Notes: generated by a model not told the origin, from the letters alone. Counted from the stretch's first letter, positions 1-9,029 are shown. The stretch is 64,000 bases of DNA from Propionibacteriaceae bacterium (GCA_016717345.1 JADKFR010000003.1:124001-188000), one strand, 5' to 3'. Numbers and translations are program-made.

Positions 1-262
1 CGCGGACGCTGGTGCCACGCCGCATGCCGTCGGTGGGCTTCAACGAGATGGCCCGCACGATGTTGTCGCCGACGTGCAGCGCGACCTCTGCAGTGATTGT
101 GCGTGTCCCCTCGTCGCCCTCAATGTCGATCAACAACGCGTTGTAGATGTCAGGCATCTGGTCAGCGGCGAACTCAATGTCCACCACGGGTCCGATGACT
201 CGAGCAACCCGGCCGACCCCGGTGGTCGCCTCGGCCTGGGGGGTATCGATGGTGACGGTCAT
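1..262 (-). CDS. atpD: ATP synthase F1 subunit beta, N-terminal part
   Basis: This is the start of the catalytic beta subunit of F1-ATPase; the rest lies beyond the left edge. The minus strand reads from an ATG at 262 and gives MTVTIDTPQAE followed by VGRVARVIGPVVDIEF, the usual opening beta-barrel domain of AtpD. Residues shortly after (MPDIYNAL, LHVGDNIVRAI) also fit. It follows atpG by 18 bases, the standard atpA-G-D order. The nucleotide-binding motifs fall outside the window, so only the family assignment can be made. Confidence 0.97.
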   Translation of the reverse strand, partial: MTVTIDTPQAEATTGVGRVARVIGPVVDIEFAADQMPDIYNALLIDIEGDEGTRTITAEVALHVGDNIVRAISLKPTDGMRRGTSVR

Positions 263-280
263 GTCAGTCCTTCTCGCTGC

Positions 281-1186
281 CTAGTTCTGCTCGGCAAGCG
301 CGCTCGCGCCGCCGACGATTTCGCTGATTTCCTGAGTGATTTCGGCCTGACGGGCCTGGTTCGCCTCACGGGTGAGACGCTCGATGAGTTGCTGCGCATT
401 GTCGGTGGCCGACTTCATGGCGCGCTGTTGGCTGGCCAACTGAGAGGCTGCCGATTGCAGGAGATAGAACCAGATGCGGCTGCGCAGGTACAGCGGCAAC
501 AACTGGTCCAGCACCGTCTCGGGGTCCGGTTCGAACTCATAGAGCGGAACCAGATCATGCTCCGTGACGTCCTTGACCCCCTCCACAACCTCCAAGGGAA
601 GCAGGCGACGAACTCGGGGGGTCTGGCTGATCATCGACTCCATGCGGGTATACACGGCGTAGATGGCGTCCACACCCCCCTCTTCGGTGGGCTTGAGGAA
701 ATCCGCGACCAACTGGTCAGCGATCTCCACGGCGCGGTCATAGGTCGGTGCGTCGGAGAACCCTTCCCAACTCGCCTCGATGGGCAGCCCACGGAAGTTC
801 ACGTAGTTGATGCCCTTCTTGCCAACGATATAGCGGACGGGTTCCTTGCCCTCGTCGCGAATCCTTTGCACCACCCGGGCAGCCGTCTTGATGGCATTGG
901 CTGAATAGGCGCCGTTCATGCCCCGGTCCGAAGTGATGAAGAAGACCGCCGCACGCTTGACGTCAGCCTCATCGGTGTCCCGGGTGAGGGGGTGGTCGAC
1001 GTGGGAATACTCGGCCACCGCTGACACTGCACGGTTCAGTTCACGAGTGAACGGGAGCGCGCGGGCAGCTGCCTGTTGCGCCTTGATGACCCGCGAGGAC
1101 GCGATCAACTCCATCGCCTTGGTGATCTTCTTGGTCGCCGTCACCGACTGTCGTCGCTGACGGAGTTCCCGAAGGCTGGCCGCCAT
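281..1186 (-). CDS. atpG: ATP synthase F1 subunit gamma
   Basis: Central rotor shaft of F1, which couples proton flow through F0 to catalysis in the alpha3beta3 head. The protein is 301 residues, normal for the family. It opens MAASLRELRQRRQSVTATKK with the N-terminal coiled coil (ITKAMELIASSRV) and ends with the matching C-terminal helix (MKSATDNAQQLIERLTREAN, ITQEISEIVGGASAL). It sits 3 bases after atpA and 18 before atpD, so it is co-transcribed with them. Confidence 0.97.
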   Translation of the reverse strand: MAASLRELRQRRQSVTATKKITKAMELIASSRVIKAQQAAARALPFTRELNRAVSAVAEYSHVDHPLTRDTDEADVKRAAVFFITSDRGMNGAYSANAIKTAARVVQRIRDEGKEPVRYIVGKKGINYVNFRGLPIEASWEGFSDAPTYDRAVEIADQLVADFLKPTEEGGVDAIYAVYTRMESMISQTPRVRRLLPLEVVEGVKDVTEHDLVPLYEFEPDPETVLDQLLPLYLRSRIWFYLLQSAASQLASQQRAMKSATDNAQQLIERLTREANQARQAEITQEISEIVGGASALAEQN

Positions 1187-1189
1187 CGC

Positions 1190-2830
1190 TCAGCGCCTCT
1201 TGCTCACGACGATTTGCTCGTGCTCCACATCCTTCTTCTCAATCGCCACCGCAGGCGCTTCCCCCACCACGAGCGGGTGTCCGTCGCCCTTGGTGAACGT
1301 GAGTTTGAAGTCGTCGATGGCCTTGCCGACCGCGCTGGCGGTGTCGTCGTCCCAGGCTCCGGTGGCAGCGATCGTCGAGATGATGCTGGTGTTGTGCTTC
1401 AGGTACTCCAGCAACTCGCTCTCGAAGCGAAGCACGTCGGAGACGGGGACATCGTCGAGGTACCCATTCGTCCCAGCCCACACGCTGATCACCTGGTCAG
1501 CGACGGGGAAGGGTCGGTACTGGGGTTGGCGGAGCAACTCGACGAGACGCTGGCCACGATCCAACTGGCGACGTGATACGGCGTCAAGGTCCGAGGCGAA
1601 CATCGCGAAGGCCTGCATGTCGCGGAACTGCGCCAGGCCGATCTTCAGCGTGCCGGCCACCTTCTTCATCGCCTTGATCTGGGCATCACCACCGACCCGC
1701 GACACCGAAATGCCGACATCGATCGCCGGACGCTGATTGGCGTTGAACAGGTCGGACTGCAGGAAGATCTGCCCGTCGGTGATGGAGATCACGTTCGTCG
1801 GGATGTAGGCCGACACGTCATTCGCCTTGGTCTCGATGATCGGGAGGCCGGTCATCGAGCCGGCACCCAACTCGTCCGACAGCTTCGCGCAGCGCTCCAG
1901 AAGGCGGCTGTGGAGGTAGAACACGTCACCGGGGTACGCCTCACGGCCCGGGGGGCGACGCAGCAGCAGCGACATCGACCGATAGGCCTCCGCCTGCTTG
2001 GTCAGGTCGTCGAAGACGATCAGGACGTGCTTGCCCGCATACATCCAATGCTGGCCGATGGCCGACCCGGTGTAGGGAGCGATGTACTTGTAGCCGGCCG
2101 GATCGGAGGCGGGCGAGTGGACGATCGTGGTGTATTCCATCGCGCCGGCGTCCTCGAGCACCGAGTGAAGCGACGCGATGGTCGAGCCCTTCTGGCCGAT
2201 GGCGACATAGATGCAGCGGACCTGCTTGGTGGGGTCACCGGTCGCCCAGGCGTCGCGCTGGTTGATGATGGTGTCAATGGCGATCGCCGTCTTGCCGGTC
2301 TTGCGGTCCCCGATGATGAGCTGTCGCTGGCCGCGGCCGATCGGGGTCATCGCGTCGATGGCCTTGATTCCCGTCTGCAACGGCTCCTTGACGCTTTGGC
2401 GATCCATGACGCCGGCTGCCTGGAGTTCCAGAGCCCGCTGACCGTCGATGTTCTTGAGATCACCCAATCCGTCGATGGGATTTCCCATGGCGTCCACCAC
2501 GCGGCCCAGGTAGCCGTCTCCGACCGGGACGCTGAGCACCGAGCCCGTCCGCTTCACCGTGGAGTTCTCTTCGATTCCCTCGGAATCACCCAGTACCACC
2601 ACGCCGATCTCGCGGACGTCAAGGTTCAGGGCGATGCCCAGCGTGCCGTTCGCGAACTCGAGCAGTTCGTTGGCCATGGCGGAGGGGAGGCCTTCGACGC
2701 GCGCGATACCGTCACCGGAGGTGACCACCTTGCCGACCTCGTCGCGAGTTGCCGTCTCGGGGTTGAAGTTGGACACAAAACGATCGAGCGCGTCCCGGAT
2801 CTCCTCGGGACGAATCGTCAGTTCGGCCAT
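1190..2830 (-). CDS. atpA: ATP synthase F1 subunit alpha
   Basis: Non-catalytic nucleotide-binding subunit of the F1 head. At 546 residues it is a normal actinobacterial length. The Walker A loop GDRKTGKTAIA and the downstream VLIVFDDLTKQAEAYR segment (Walker B region) are intact, as are the PGREAYPGDVFYLHSRLLER and SGSAIGQHWMYAGKHV stretches. The C-terminus carries a charged tail (VEKKD and HEQIVVSKRR type residues), common in actinobacteria. It lies between atpH (61-base gap) and atpG (3-base gap). Confidence 0.97.
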   Translation of the reverse strand: MAELTIRPEEIRDALDRFVSNFNPETATRDEVGKVVTSGDGIARVEGLPSAMANELLEFANGTLGIALNLDVREIGVVVLGDSEGIEENSTVKRTGSVLSVPVGDGYLGRVVDAMGNPIDGLGDLKNIDGQRALELQAAGVMDRQSVKEPLQTGIKAIDAMTPIGRGQRQLIIGDRKTGKTAIAIDTIINQRDAWATGDPTKQVRCIYVAIGQKGSTIASLHSVLEDAGAMEYTTIVHSPASDPAGYKYIAPYTGSAIGQHWMYAGKHVLIVFDDLTKQAEAYRSMSLLLRRPPGREAYPGDVFYLHSRLLERCAKLSDELGAGSMTGLPIIETKANDVSAYIPTNVISITDGQIFLQSDLFNANQRPAIDVGISVSRVGGDAQIKAMKKVAGTLKIGLAQFRDMQAFAMFASDLDAVSRRQLDRGQRLVELLRQPQYRPFPVADQVISVWAGTNGYLDDVPVSDVLRFESELLEYLKHNTSIISTIAATGAWDDDTASAVGKAIDDFKLTFTKGDGHPLVVGEAPAVAIEKKDVEHEQIVVSKRR

Positions 2831-2891
2831 CTACGCACCTTTGTCTCTCGTGTCGTTCGGGTTGTCGGGAATCCCGACCAGGAATGTCTTC

Positions 2892-3686
2892 TCAGTTCAG
2901 TTGTCGCTCGGCCGCGGCGAGCCGGTGGGATACGGTGCCGTCGATCACTTCGTCCCCCACCTGGACCCGGACGCCACCCATCACGGCAGGGTCAACCACC
3001 ACTTGCAGCGTGACGTCACGTCCCACCTGGCGGCTCAGTGCGCCCCGCAACCGTTGCGACTGGTCATCGCTCAGTGGGCGGGCAACGGTGACGTGGGCGA
3101 TGGCGCGCTTCCGGGCTTCGGCTGCCCGGGTGAGGTAGGCCTCGACCGTCAGGTCGAAGGTCCGGTACTCCCCCTTGACCGCACGCCGAGCCAGAGCCAG
3201 GGCGGCGTCGGACACCTTGTCCCCCAGCAGATCGGAGACGATCTGCTGGCGATCGGCCAGCGGTGCCGACCGGTCCGAGATCGCCGCACGAAGGGCGGGG
3301 TCAGCGTCCACGATCCGCGCGAACCGGAACAGCTCGTCCTCCAGGACATCAAGTTGCCCGGCACGTTGCGCGATGCCGATCAGCGTGCGCACGGCCTGCC
3401 GCTCCAGAGCGGCCCCGAGTCCGGCACCACTGCCCCAGTTCAGCCCGGCCGCCGCCACAACGACCGTACTGGCCGCTTGCGACACCCTGCCGCTGAGCAG
3501 ATTCGTGGCCAAGCTCCGGCGCGCCGTGTCCGGCGCCGTCGGGTCGGACATCGCGTTGCGCAGGGAGGCCTGCGAACCGAGCAGGTCCACCACTGCGAAC
3601 AGCTCGTCGGCAAGCGCGGGGCTCAGTTCCTGGGCATCCAGGGCAGTGTCCAGCTCCGACAGGCGGGCGTTCGTCGCGGCATTCAT
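2892..3686 (-). CDS. atpH: ATP synthase F1 subunit delta
   Basis: Stator subunit joining the b-subunit stalk to the top of F1. The 264-residue protein is longer than the roughly 180-residue E. coli delta, as in other actinobacteria, where the N-terminal part is extended. The C-terminal region (TFDLTVEAYLTRAAEARKRA, then VARPLSDDQSQRL and VVVDPAVMGGVRVQVGDEVIDG) is the classic delta/OSCP signature. Its start overlaps the atpF stop by 4 bases, which implies translational coupling. Confidence 0.95.
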   Translation of the reverse strand: MNAATNARLSELDTALDAQELSPALADELFAVVDLLGSQASLRNAMSDPTAPDTARRSLATNLLSGRVSQAASTVVVAAAGLNWGSGAGLGAALERQAVRTLIGIAQRAGQLDVLEDELFRFARIVDADPALRAAISDRSAPLADRQQIVSDLLGDKVSDAALALARRAVKGEYRTFDLTVEAYLTRAAEARKRAIAHVTVARPLSDDQSQRLRGALSRQVGRDVTLQVVVDPAVMGGVRVQVGDEVIDGTVSHRLAAAERQLN

Positions 3687-4234
3687 ACCGATTCCGTCTC
3701 CGTCTGGGCTTCGAGATCAGCGATGAAGCGCTCCACGCTCCGGCGTGCCCGCTCATCGTCCTCCAAGGACTCGCCGACGATTCGGCCCGCCAGGGTCGTG
3801 GCCAAGCCCCCGACCTCGCCGCGCAACTGGTGCACGACCTGCGCGCGCTCGGCCTCGATCTGGGCCTTCGCCGTGGCGATCATGCGGGCAGACTCAGCCT
3901 GGGCCTGCTCCCTGATCTCCGCCGCGATGCTGGCTGCCTGACCCTTGGCCTCCTCCCGGATCCGGGAGGCCTCCTCGCGCGCCCAAGCGAGTTGCGCCTT
4001 GTACTCGGCGAGCGCGGCGGCCGCCTCGTTCTGGGCGGCTTCGGCCTTCTCGATGCCACCGGTGATGACCTCGGTGCGTTCCGCATACGTCTTCTCGAAG
4101 ACCGGGACAACCTTGGTCTGGACGACGTACCAGACGACGAGGAACAGCGCGATGCCGACGAAGATCTCACTCATGTGCTCAGGCAGCAGCGGCCCGAGGT
4201 TGGGTCCTTCGAGGGGCAGCATGGCTGGGATCAC
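3683..4234 (-). CDS. atpF: ATP synthase F0 subunit b
   Basis: Peripheral stalk subunit of 183 residues. One transmembrane helix lies near residues 25-42 (IFVGIALFLVVWYVVQTKVV), followed by a long, Ala/Glu/Arg-rich helix (KAEAAQNEAAAALAEYKAQL and on) that dimerises and reaches up to F1. The gene overlaps atpE by 4 bases and atpH by 4 bases. The length and architecture are those of a single b subunit rather than a b-delta fusion. Confidence 0.95.
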   Translation of the reverse strand: MIPAMLPLEGPNLGPLLPEHMSEIFVGIALFLVVWYVVQTKVVPVFEKTYAERTEVITGGIEKAEAAQNEAAAALAEYKAQLAWAREEASRIREEAKGQAASIAAEIREQAQAESARMIATAKAQIEAERAQVVHQLRGEVGGLATTLAGRIVGESLEDDERARRSVERFIADLEAQTETESV

Positions 4235-4461
4235 TGGAGCACGAAGGCCAAGGCAATACCGATGATGGCCAGCGCCTCAACCACGGCGAAGCCGATCCAG
4301 GCGGTGCCCATCATGGCGCCACGCGCTTCGGGCTGGCGGGCGGTGCCGTTGATGACGGACGCGAAGATCCACGCCACGCCGAGCGCCGGGCCGAGGGTAG
4401 CCAGCGCGTAGCCGATCATATTGATCGAGCCGTTGATGGTGCCTTCCAGGATGGGGAGCAT
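4231..4461 (-). CDS. atpE: ATP synthase F0 subunit c
   Basis: Proteolipid that forms the rotating c-ring. The 76-residue protein has two membrane helices joined by a polar loop (ARQPEARG, about residues 41-48). The proton-carrying carboxylate is Glu62 (GFAVVEALAIIG). I see none of the sodium-ligand residues that mark Na+-dependent rings, so proton coupling is likely. A strong ribosome site (AAAGGAACC, just upstream of 4461) precedes it, consistent with the high copy number of c. Confidence 0.96.
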   Translation of the reverse strand: MLPILEGTINGSINMIGYALATLGPALGVAWIFASVINGTARQPEARGAMMGTAWIGFAVVEALAIIGIALAFVLQ

Positions 4462-4509
4462 GTGCGGTTCCTTTCGGATGGGTTAAGAGCTCTGCCGGAT
4501 CAAGGTGTG

Positions 4510-5328
4510 TCAGTGCTCTTCGGCGATGGCCGAAGAGACGTACTGGGCGGTCAGGACGGTGAAGATGTAGGCCTGCAAGGCTCCGACGAGCAACTCCAGG
4601 GCGAAGATCGCGAAACTGAAGATGATGGAGGCGCCACCGGCGATCATGTAGAAGAGGACGCCCGATTCCAGGAGCATGCCACCGCCGACGACGAACACCA
4701 TGATCACCAGGTGTCCCGCGAACAGGTTGGCGAAGAGACGGAGGGCCAGCGTGATCGGGCGCGCGATGAAGTTCGAGATGAACTCCAACGGGATGATCAG
4801 GAACCACAGCGGCCACGGAACGCCGGCCGGCAGCGTCATCCGCTTCAGGTAGTTCCCGAACCCGTACTTGGAGATCCCTGCGGCGTTGTACAGGATGAAG
4901 GTCAGCAGCGCCAGGCCGTAGGCATAACCGATCTTGGAGAAGGTCGGGAACATGAACAGGAAGAACTGCCCGAAGAGGTTGTTGACGAAGATGAAGCTGA
5001 ACAGGGCAACGAGGTACGGCAGGAACTTGCGGTAGTCGTGACCCAGGATGTCGCGGGCGATGGTGTTGCGAAGCAGGTTGTAGAGCTGTTCCCCCAGGAA
5101 CTGCTTCTTGCTCGGCACCACCTGCTGCCCTCGGGCCATCCACAACCAGAAGCCGATCACCAGAGCGGCAGCGATCACGGCCTGGAGGGCATGGTTGTTG
5201 ACCCAGTCCGGCAGGACCCCTGGCCACAACGGACGGGAGGCGAAACTGTGAACGCCGGGTGGCCATGCGGAGTGCTCTTCGCCGCCGCCGCCCTCCATGG
5301 GAACCAGCAGCGGGATCAGGCTGAGCAT
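4510..5328 (-). CDS. atpB: ATP synthase F0 subunit a
   Basis: Static proton-channel subunit of 272 residues with several membrane helices. The essential arginine is visible as Arg197 in ITLALRLFANLFAGHLV, the diagnostic motif of the family. The C-terminal helix pair (FALELLVGALQAYIFTVLTA) is also conserved. It is the first of the structural atp genes, following two small AtpI/AtpZ-type genes by 19 bases and preceding atpE by 48 bases. Confidence 0.96.
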   Translation of the reverse strand: MLSLIPLLVPMEGGGGEEHSAWPPGVHSFASRPLWPGVLPDWVNNHALQAVIAAALVIGFWLWMARGQQVVPSKKQFLGEQLYNLLRNTIARDILGHDYRKFLPYLVALFSFIFVNNLFGQFFLFMFPTFSKIGYAYGLALLTFILYNAAGISKYGFGNYLKRMTLPAGVPWPLWFLIIPLEFISNFIARPITLALRLFANLFAGHLVIMVFVVGGGMLLESGVLFYMIAGGASIIFSFAIFALELLVGALQAYIFTVLTAQYVSSAIAEEH

Positions 5329-5347
5329 GGATCCTCCTGTCTGATGG

Positions 5348-5566
5348 TCACTCGGACCTACCGAATTTCATAATCACCAGATAGATGCCCGCGATCACGC
5401 CGACGATCAGACCGATGGGCAACCACCACGATGTCTGAAGCCAACGGTCCAGCACCCAGCCAACACCACCATAGAGGAGGAGACCCGAGATCAGGATGCT
5501 GATGATGCGGAGCCCCTGATCCGTTCCGCCGTGTTCCCCCATAGCAGTTGGGACTCTAGCAGCCAT
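5348..5566 (-). CDS. AtpZ/AtpI-type small membrane protein
   Basis: A 72-residue protein with two predicted membrane helices (LRIISILISGLLLYGGVGWV and WWLPIGLIVGVIAGIYLVIM) separated by a short turn with LDRWLQTSWW. This is the pattern of the AtpZ/AtpI family found directly ahead of F-type ATP synthase operons, where members assist c-ring assembly or Mg2+/Ca2+ handling. Its place 19 bases before atpB supports that role; the biochemical function here is inferred from family and position only. Confidence 0.7.
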   Translation of the reverse strand: MAARVPTAMGEHGGTDQGLRIISILISGLLLYGGVGWVLDRWLQTSWWLPIGLIVGVIAGIYLVIMKFGRSE

Positions 5567-5578
5567 CGCCGGGATCCT

Positions 5579-6040
5579 TCAGCGCTTGGGGCCAGTTTGG
5601 GAGGGGCCGACCTCGGTTGAATCGTAAATCGGGAACCGCAGGCGCGAGTAGACCCGGAAGACCCCGGCCAGCCACCCGATCACCACGCAGATGGTGGTGG
5701 CCACGACCGCTGTGGCGTCCAACTGCGCGAACCGGTCGGCGTTGTCGAGCACCACCATCAAAACCACACCCAACAGGCTCACCCGAATGGCGTACGAGGC
5801 GAGCGCGGCGACCATGACGAGCTTGGCCGGTGAGTCCGCGACCATCACCTGGACAGCCTGACCGATGATGAAGAAGGCGATCACCACCACGGCGGCGATG
5901 GCAGCTGAGACCGCCGAAGGCACGCCACGGGCCAGTAGGAATCCGGCCACGCTGAGCAGGGCTGCCAAATGCCCGCCGATCACGCCTCCGGCAAGCAGCC
6001 GCCGGGCGCGGAGGCTGCTCTGGCTCGGCCGGCTACTCAT
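5579..6040 (-). CDS. AtpI-like four-helix membrane protein
   Basis: A 153-residue protein with about four hydrophobic helices, a basic N-terminus (SSLRARRLLAGG) and a polar tail. It overlaps the end of the wecA-type gene by 8 bases and is followed 12 bases later by the AtpZ-like gene. Proteins of this size at this position in actinobacterial atp operons are usually called hypothetical or AtpI. No catalytic residues are evident. A part in ATP synthase assembly is inferred from position; the family match is weak by eye. Confidence 0.55.
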   Translation of the reverse strand: MSSRPSQSSLRARRLLAGGVIGGHLAALLSVAGFLLARGVPSAVSAAIAAVVVIAFFIIGQAVQVMVADSPAKLVMVAALASYAIRVSLLGVVLMVVLDNADRFAQLDATAVVATTICVVIGWLAGVFRVYSRLRFPIYDSTEVGPSQTGPKR

Positions 6041-7157
6041 GCCCCAGATCGACCCGGGTGGCCCGGCGGGCTCGCCACGGCACCCCCCAGGTGAGGAAGG
6101 CGGCCACGGCGACCCCCAGCACGAACCCGGCGATGACTCCCGGTGAGGTGTAGAGACCGATCAGCACCACACCGAAGGCCACCAGGGCCGACCACAGCCA
6201 CAACAGGCTGACGGCGTGCCGGTGGGGATGGCCCAGGTTGAGCATCCGGTGGTGCAGGTGCTGCTTGTCCGGGTGGTACCACATCTGCCCGCGAAGGGTC
6301 CGGCGGACGTAGGCCAGGACGAGATCGAGCAGGGGGAATCCCAGCACCGCGAACGGCAGCAACACCGGGAGGTAGGCCGCGACCACCCCCGCCCCGGAGG
6401 CATCGAGTCGCGACGGGTCCAGTTGCCCGGTGAGACTGATCACGGAGGTCGCCATCAGGAAGCCGAGCAGCATCGCCCCAGAGTCCCCCATGAACATGCG
6501 GGCTTTATGGATGTTGTACGGCAGGAAGCCGAGGCAGATCCCGACAGTGGCGACGGTGACCAGACTGGAGGTGGTGGCCCTGACCAACTCAAGGTCGTAG
6601 GAGAGCAGGTAGGCGTAGAGGAAGAAGGCTCCGGAGCCGATCGCGACCACCCCGGCGGCCAGCCCATCGAGCCCATCGATGAGGTTGATCGCGTTGACGG
6701 CCACGAAGATCAGTAACACCGTCAATAGGATGCTTGCTCCTTCATCGAGGGAGACGATGGCATCCGGGAGCGGGATCCAGTAGACCTTGACGCCGTTCAT
6801 CACCGCGACTCCGGCGGCCAGCAGTTGGCCGGCGATCTTGGCGATAGCACTCAATTCGACCATGTCGTCGATCACCCCGACGGCGCAGATCAAGGTCCCC
6901 GCCAGCAACACCGCTGCGGCGTCGTGGCGCACGATCTCGAAGTCGCCCAGCCAGGGCAGCTGCGTCGCCACCAGGAAGGCCGCCGCCAGCCCCACCAGCA
7001 TCGACACGCCGCCGAAGTACGGAACGGGCTTGGTGTGGACGTCCCGGTCGCGGACCATTGCCACGGCGTTGAACCGGAAGGCGACGCGCCGACACAGCCC
7101 GCTGAGCAGATAGGTCACCCCCGCGGCAACCAGCAACACCAGCAGGTATTCACGCAC
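6033..7157 (-). CDS. wecA: Undecaprenyl-phosphate GlcNAc-1-phosphate transferase (WecA/TagO/MraY family)
   Basis: Integral membrane enzyme that moves a sugar-1-phosphate from a UDP-sugar to decaprenyl/undecaprenyl phosphate, the first step of cell-wall polymer synthesis. The 374-residue protein shows the family motifs in order: PYFGGVSMLVG, VIDDMVELS (Mg2+-binding Asp pair), NAINLIDGLDGLAAG, MFMGDSGAMLLGF and the late HLHHRMLNLGH. It begins with a GTG codon 5 bases after tsaC ends. The gene order tsaC-wecA-atp is common in actinobacteria. Substrate (GlcNAc) is inferred from the subfamily. Confidence 0.88.
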   Translation of the reverse strand: MREYLLVLLVAAGVTYLLSGLCRRVAFRFNAVAMVRDRDVHTKPVPYFGGVSMLVGLAAAFLVATQLPWLGDFEIVRHDAAAVLLAGTLICAVGVIDDMVELSAIAKIAGQLLAAGVAVMNGVKVYWIPLPDAIVSLDEGASILLTVLLIFVAVNAINLIDGLDGLAAGVVAIGSGAFFLYAYLLSYDLELVRATTSSLVTVATVGICLGFLPYNIHKARMFMGDSGAMLLGFLMATSVISLTGQLDPSRLDASGAGVVAAYLPVLLPFAVLGFPLLDLVLAYVRRTLRGQMWYHPDKQHLHHRMLNLGHPHRHAVSLLWLWSALVAFGVVLIGLYTSPGVIAGFVLGVAVAAFLTWGVPWRARRATRVDLGHE

Positions 7158-7162
7158 CGGCT

Positions 7163-7846
7163 TCAGCCCTCCGTGATGGCCGCACCATCAGGTCCGTCGG
7201 GCTCTCCCGACCTCCCGCCGAGCGCGGGTACGACGGCGCCGAGCGCTGCCTTCGAGATCCGACCCTCGCGCAGCAGCCGTGGAGTCTCCCCGGAAAGGTC
7301 GACCACTGTGGAAGGGACAACCCCACTGGACTCTCCGGCGTCGAGGTAGACGCTCACCGAATCGCCCAACTGGGCCTGCGCCTCCTCAACAGTGGAGGCA
7401 GCCGGCTCACCGCTGACGTTCGCACTACTCACCGCAAGCGGGCCGGTGGCCCGCAGCAGCTCACGTGTGAAGTCGTGGTCCGGCACCCTCACCGCGATGG
7501 TGTCGCCGCGATCGCCGAGATCCATTCGCAGGCTGGGATGGGCAGCCACCACCAGGGTCAGCGCACCCGGCCAGAAGGCCTCCGCCAACGCCAGGGCGTC
7601 CTCCAGCGAGCCTCCCGCCAGCGACCTCAACATGGCCGGCTCGGCGATCAGGACCGGGGGCGGCATGTCCCTGCCGCGATGCTTGGCCTCCAACAGGGCG
7701 CGGACGGCAGCGGCCGACAAGGCATCGGCACCGATGCCATAGACCGTGTCAGTGGGCAGCACGATGCACTCGCCGGCAGCAATGGCCACCATGGCGGCGT
7801 CGATGCCCGCGGCACCGTCCCCTCGGACGTCGATCACCTCGCTCAT
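7163..7846 (-). CDS. tsaC: L-threonylcarbamoyladenylate synthase (TsaC/Sua5 family)
   Basis: Makes threonylcarbamoyl-AMP from threonine, bicarbonate and ATP for the t6A37 modification of ANN-decoding tRNAs. The 227-residue protein has the YrdC signature: IVLPTDTVYGIGADAL near residue 32, the KHRGRDMPPPVLI segment, WPGALTLVV, and the SSANVSGEPA loop. It lacks the full C-terminal Sua5 domain, so it is a TsaC-length version with a short tail. It lies 23 bases after prfA; the prmC gene usually found between the two is not here. Confidence 0.9.
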   Translation of the reverse strand: MSEVIDVRGDGAAGIDAAMVAIAAGECIVLPTDTVYGIGADALSAAAVRALLEAKHRGRDMPPPVLIAEPAMLRSLAGGSLEDALALAEAFWPGALTLVVAAHPSLRMDLGDRGDTIAVRVPDHDFTRELLRATGPLAVSSANVSGEPAASTVEEAQAQLGDSVSVYLDAGESSGVVPSTVVDLSGETPRLLREGRISKAALGAVVPALGGRSGEPDGPDGAAITEG

Positions 7847-7869
7847 GGTCTCAATCCTGCCAGTTGCGC

Positions 7870-8943
7870 TCAGCTGATCGCGCCGAGGCGCTCTGTGAGA
7901 TCCGCGGCCTGGAGCGCCTCGATGACCGCGGACAGGTCACCGGCCAGCACGTGGTCGAGGTTGTACGCCTTGTAGCCGATGCGATGATCGGCAATTCGGT
8001 TCTCCGGATAGTTGTAGGTGCGAATCCGCTCGGAGCGGTCCACCGTCCGCACCTGCGACTTCCGGGCGGCAGAGGCGGCACTCGCAGCATCCTCGTCAGC
8101 CTTCGCGACCAGCCGGGCCCGCAGCATCCGCAAGGCCTGTTCCTTGTTCTGGAGTTGCGAACGTTCGTTCTGGCAGGACACCACAATGCCGGTCGGCAGA
8201 TGGGTGATCCTGACGGCAGAGTCGGTCGTATTGACACCCTGACCGCCGGGTCCTGACGAGCGATAGACATCGATCCGCAACTCCTCGTCGATTATTTCGA
8301 CGGCCGCGGCATCGTCCACGTCCGGCATCACCAAAACACCCGCTGCGGAGGTGTGGACGCGTCCCTGGGATTCGGTGACCGGCACCCGCTGGACGCGGTG
8401 CACGCCGCCCTCGAACTTCATCACCCCGTACGGCATGGACTCGGGGTTGGCCTGAGAGGTGGCCTTGAGCGCCACGGTGACACTCTTGAAGCCTCCGAGG
8501 TCGGTCTCCTGGGAGTCGAGCACCTCGATCTTCCAGCCACGGCTTTCGGCGTAACGGGTGTACATCCGCAGCAGGTCGGCCGCGAAGAGCGCGGATTCCT
8601 CGCCTCCCTCGCCTGACTTGATTTCGATCAGGCAGTCCGCCGAATCGTTGGGGTCACGGGGAGCCAGGAGCCTCGTCAATCGGTCGGTGACCTCGTCGAG
8701 GGCGGACTGCAAGGTGACCGCCTCCGCTGCGAAGCCCTCATCCTCGGCCGCCAACTCCCGGGCCGCTGAGAGATCGGCCACCAGCACGTCGTAGCTCTCC
8801 AGACCCTTCACGATCGGGGTCAGTTCAGCGTAACGCCGACCGATCCGGCGGGAGCGCGCCAGGTCGGAGTGAATCGACGGGTCGGACAACTGTCGTTCGA
8901 GGTCGGCGAATTCCGCTCGCAAGGACTCGGCGGCCTCGAACAT
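7870..8943 (-). CDS. prfA: Peptide chain release factor 1
   Basis: Recognises UAA and UAG stop codons and triggers peptide release. The protein is 357 residues. The stop-codon recognition motif is present as Pro-Val-Thr in QRVPVTESQGRVHTS (PAT/PVT class of RF1), and the catalytic GGQ lies in RSSGPGGQGVNTTDSAVRI. The GGQ glutamine is normally methylated by PrmC, whose gene is missing from its usual place downstream. A good ribosome site (AGGAGGAGA) precedes the ATG. Confidence 0.97.
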   Translation of the reverse strand: MFEAAESLRAEFADLERQLSDPSIHSDLARSRRIGRRYAELTPIVKGLESYDVLVADLSAARELAAEDEGFAAEAVTLQSALDEVTDRLTRLLAPRDPNDSADCLIEIKSGEGGEESALFAADLLRMYTRYAESRGWKIEVLDSQETDLGGFKSVTVALKATSQANPESMPYGVMKFEGGVHRVQRVPVTESQGRVHTSAAGVLVMPDVDDAAAVEIIDEELRIDVYRSSGPGGQGVNTTDSAVRITHLPTGIVVSCQNERSQLQNKEQALRMLRARLVAKADEDAASAASAARKSQVRTVDRSERIRTYNYPENRIADHRIGYKAYNLDHVLAGDLSAVIEALQAADLTERLGAIS

Positions 8944-8987
8944 GTCTCCTCCTGAATCGTCGGGATGCTACCCGGCAGCAGACGAAC

Positions 8988-9018
8988 GCCGGGGCACCAG
9001 GTCTCCTGGTCCCCCGGC
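8988..9018 (-). terminator. Stem-loop after rpmE, probable terminator
   Basis: Two 14-base arms (8988-9001 and 9005-9018) form a hairpin with a single C-C mismatch and a 3-base loop. It lies between the rpmE stop at 9030 and the prfA start at 8943, on the side where rpmE transcription would end. There is no strong U-run after the stem on the minus strand, which is common for actinobacterial terminators. It may also act as an attenuator ahead of prfA. Confidence 0.5.
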
Positions 9019-9029
9019 GCGGCGGAAAG

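Noticed and set aside
4462..4509. Terminator between atpE and atpB
   Set aside because: The GAGCTC hexamer there is too short to form a stable hairpin; the genes are co-transcribed.
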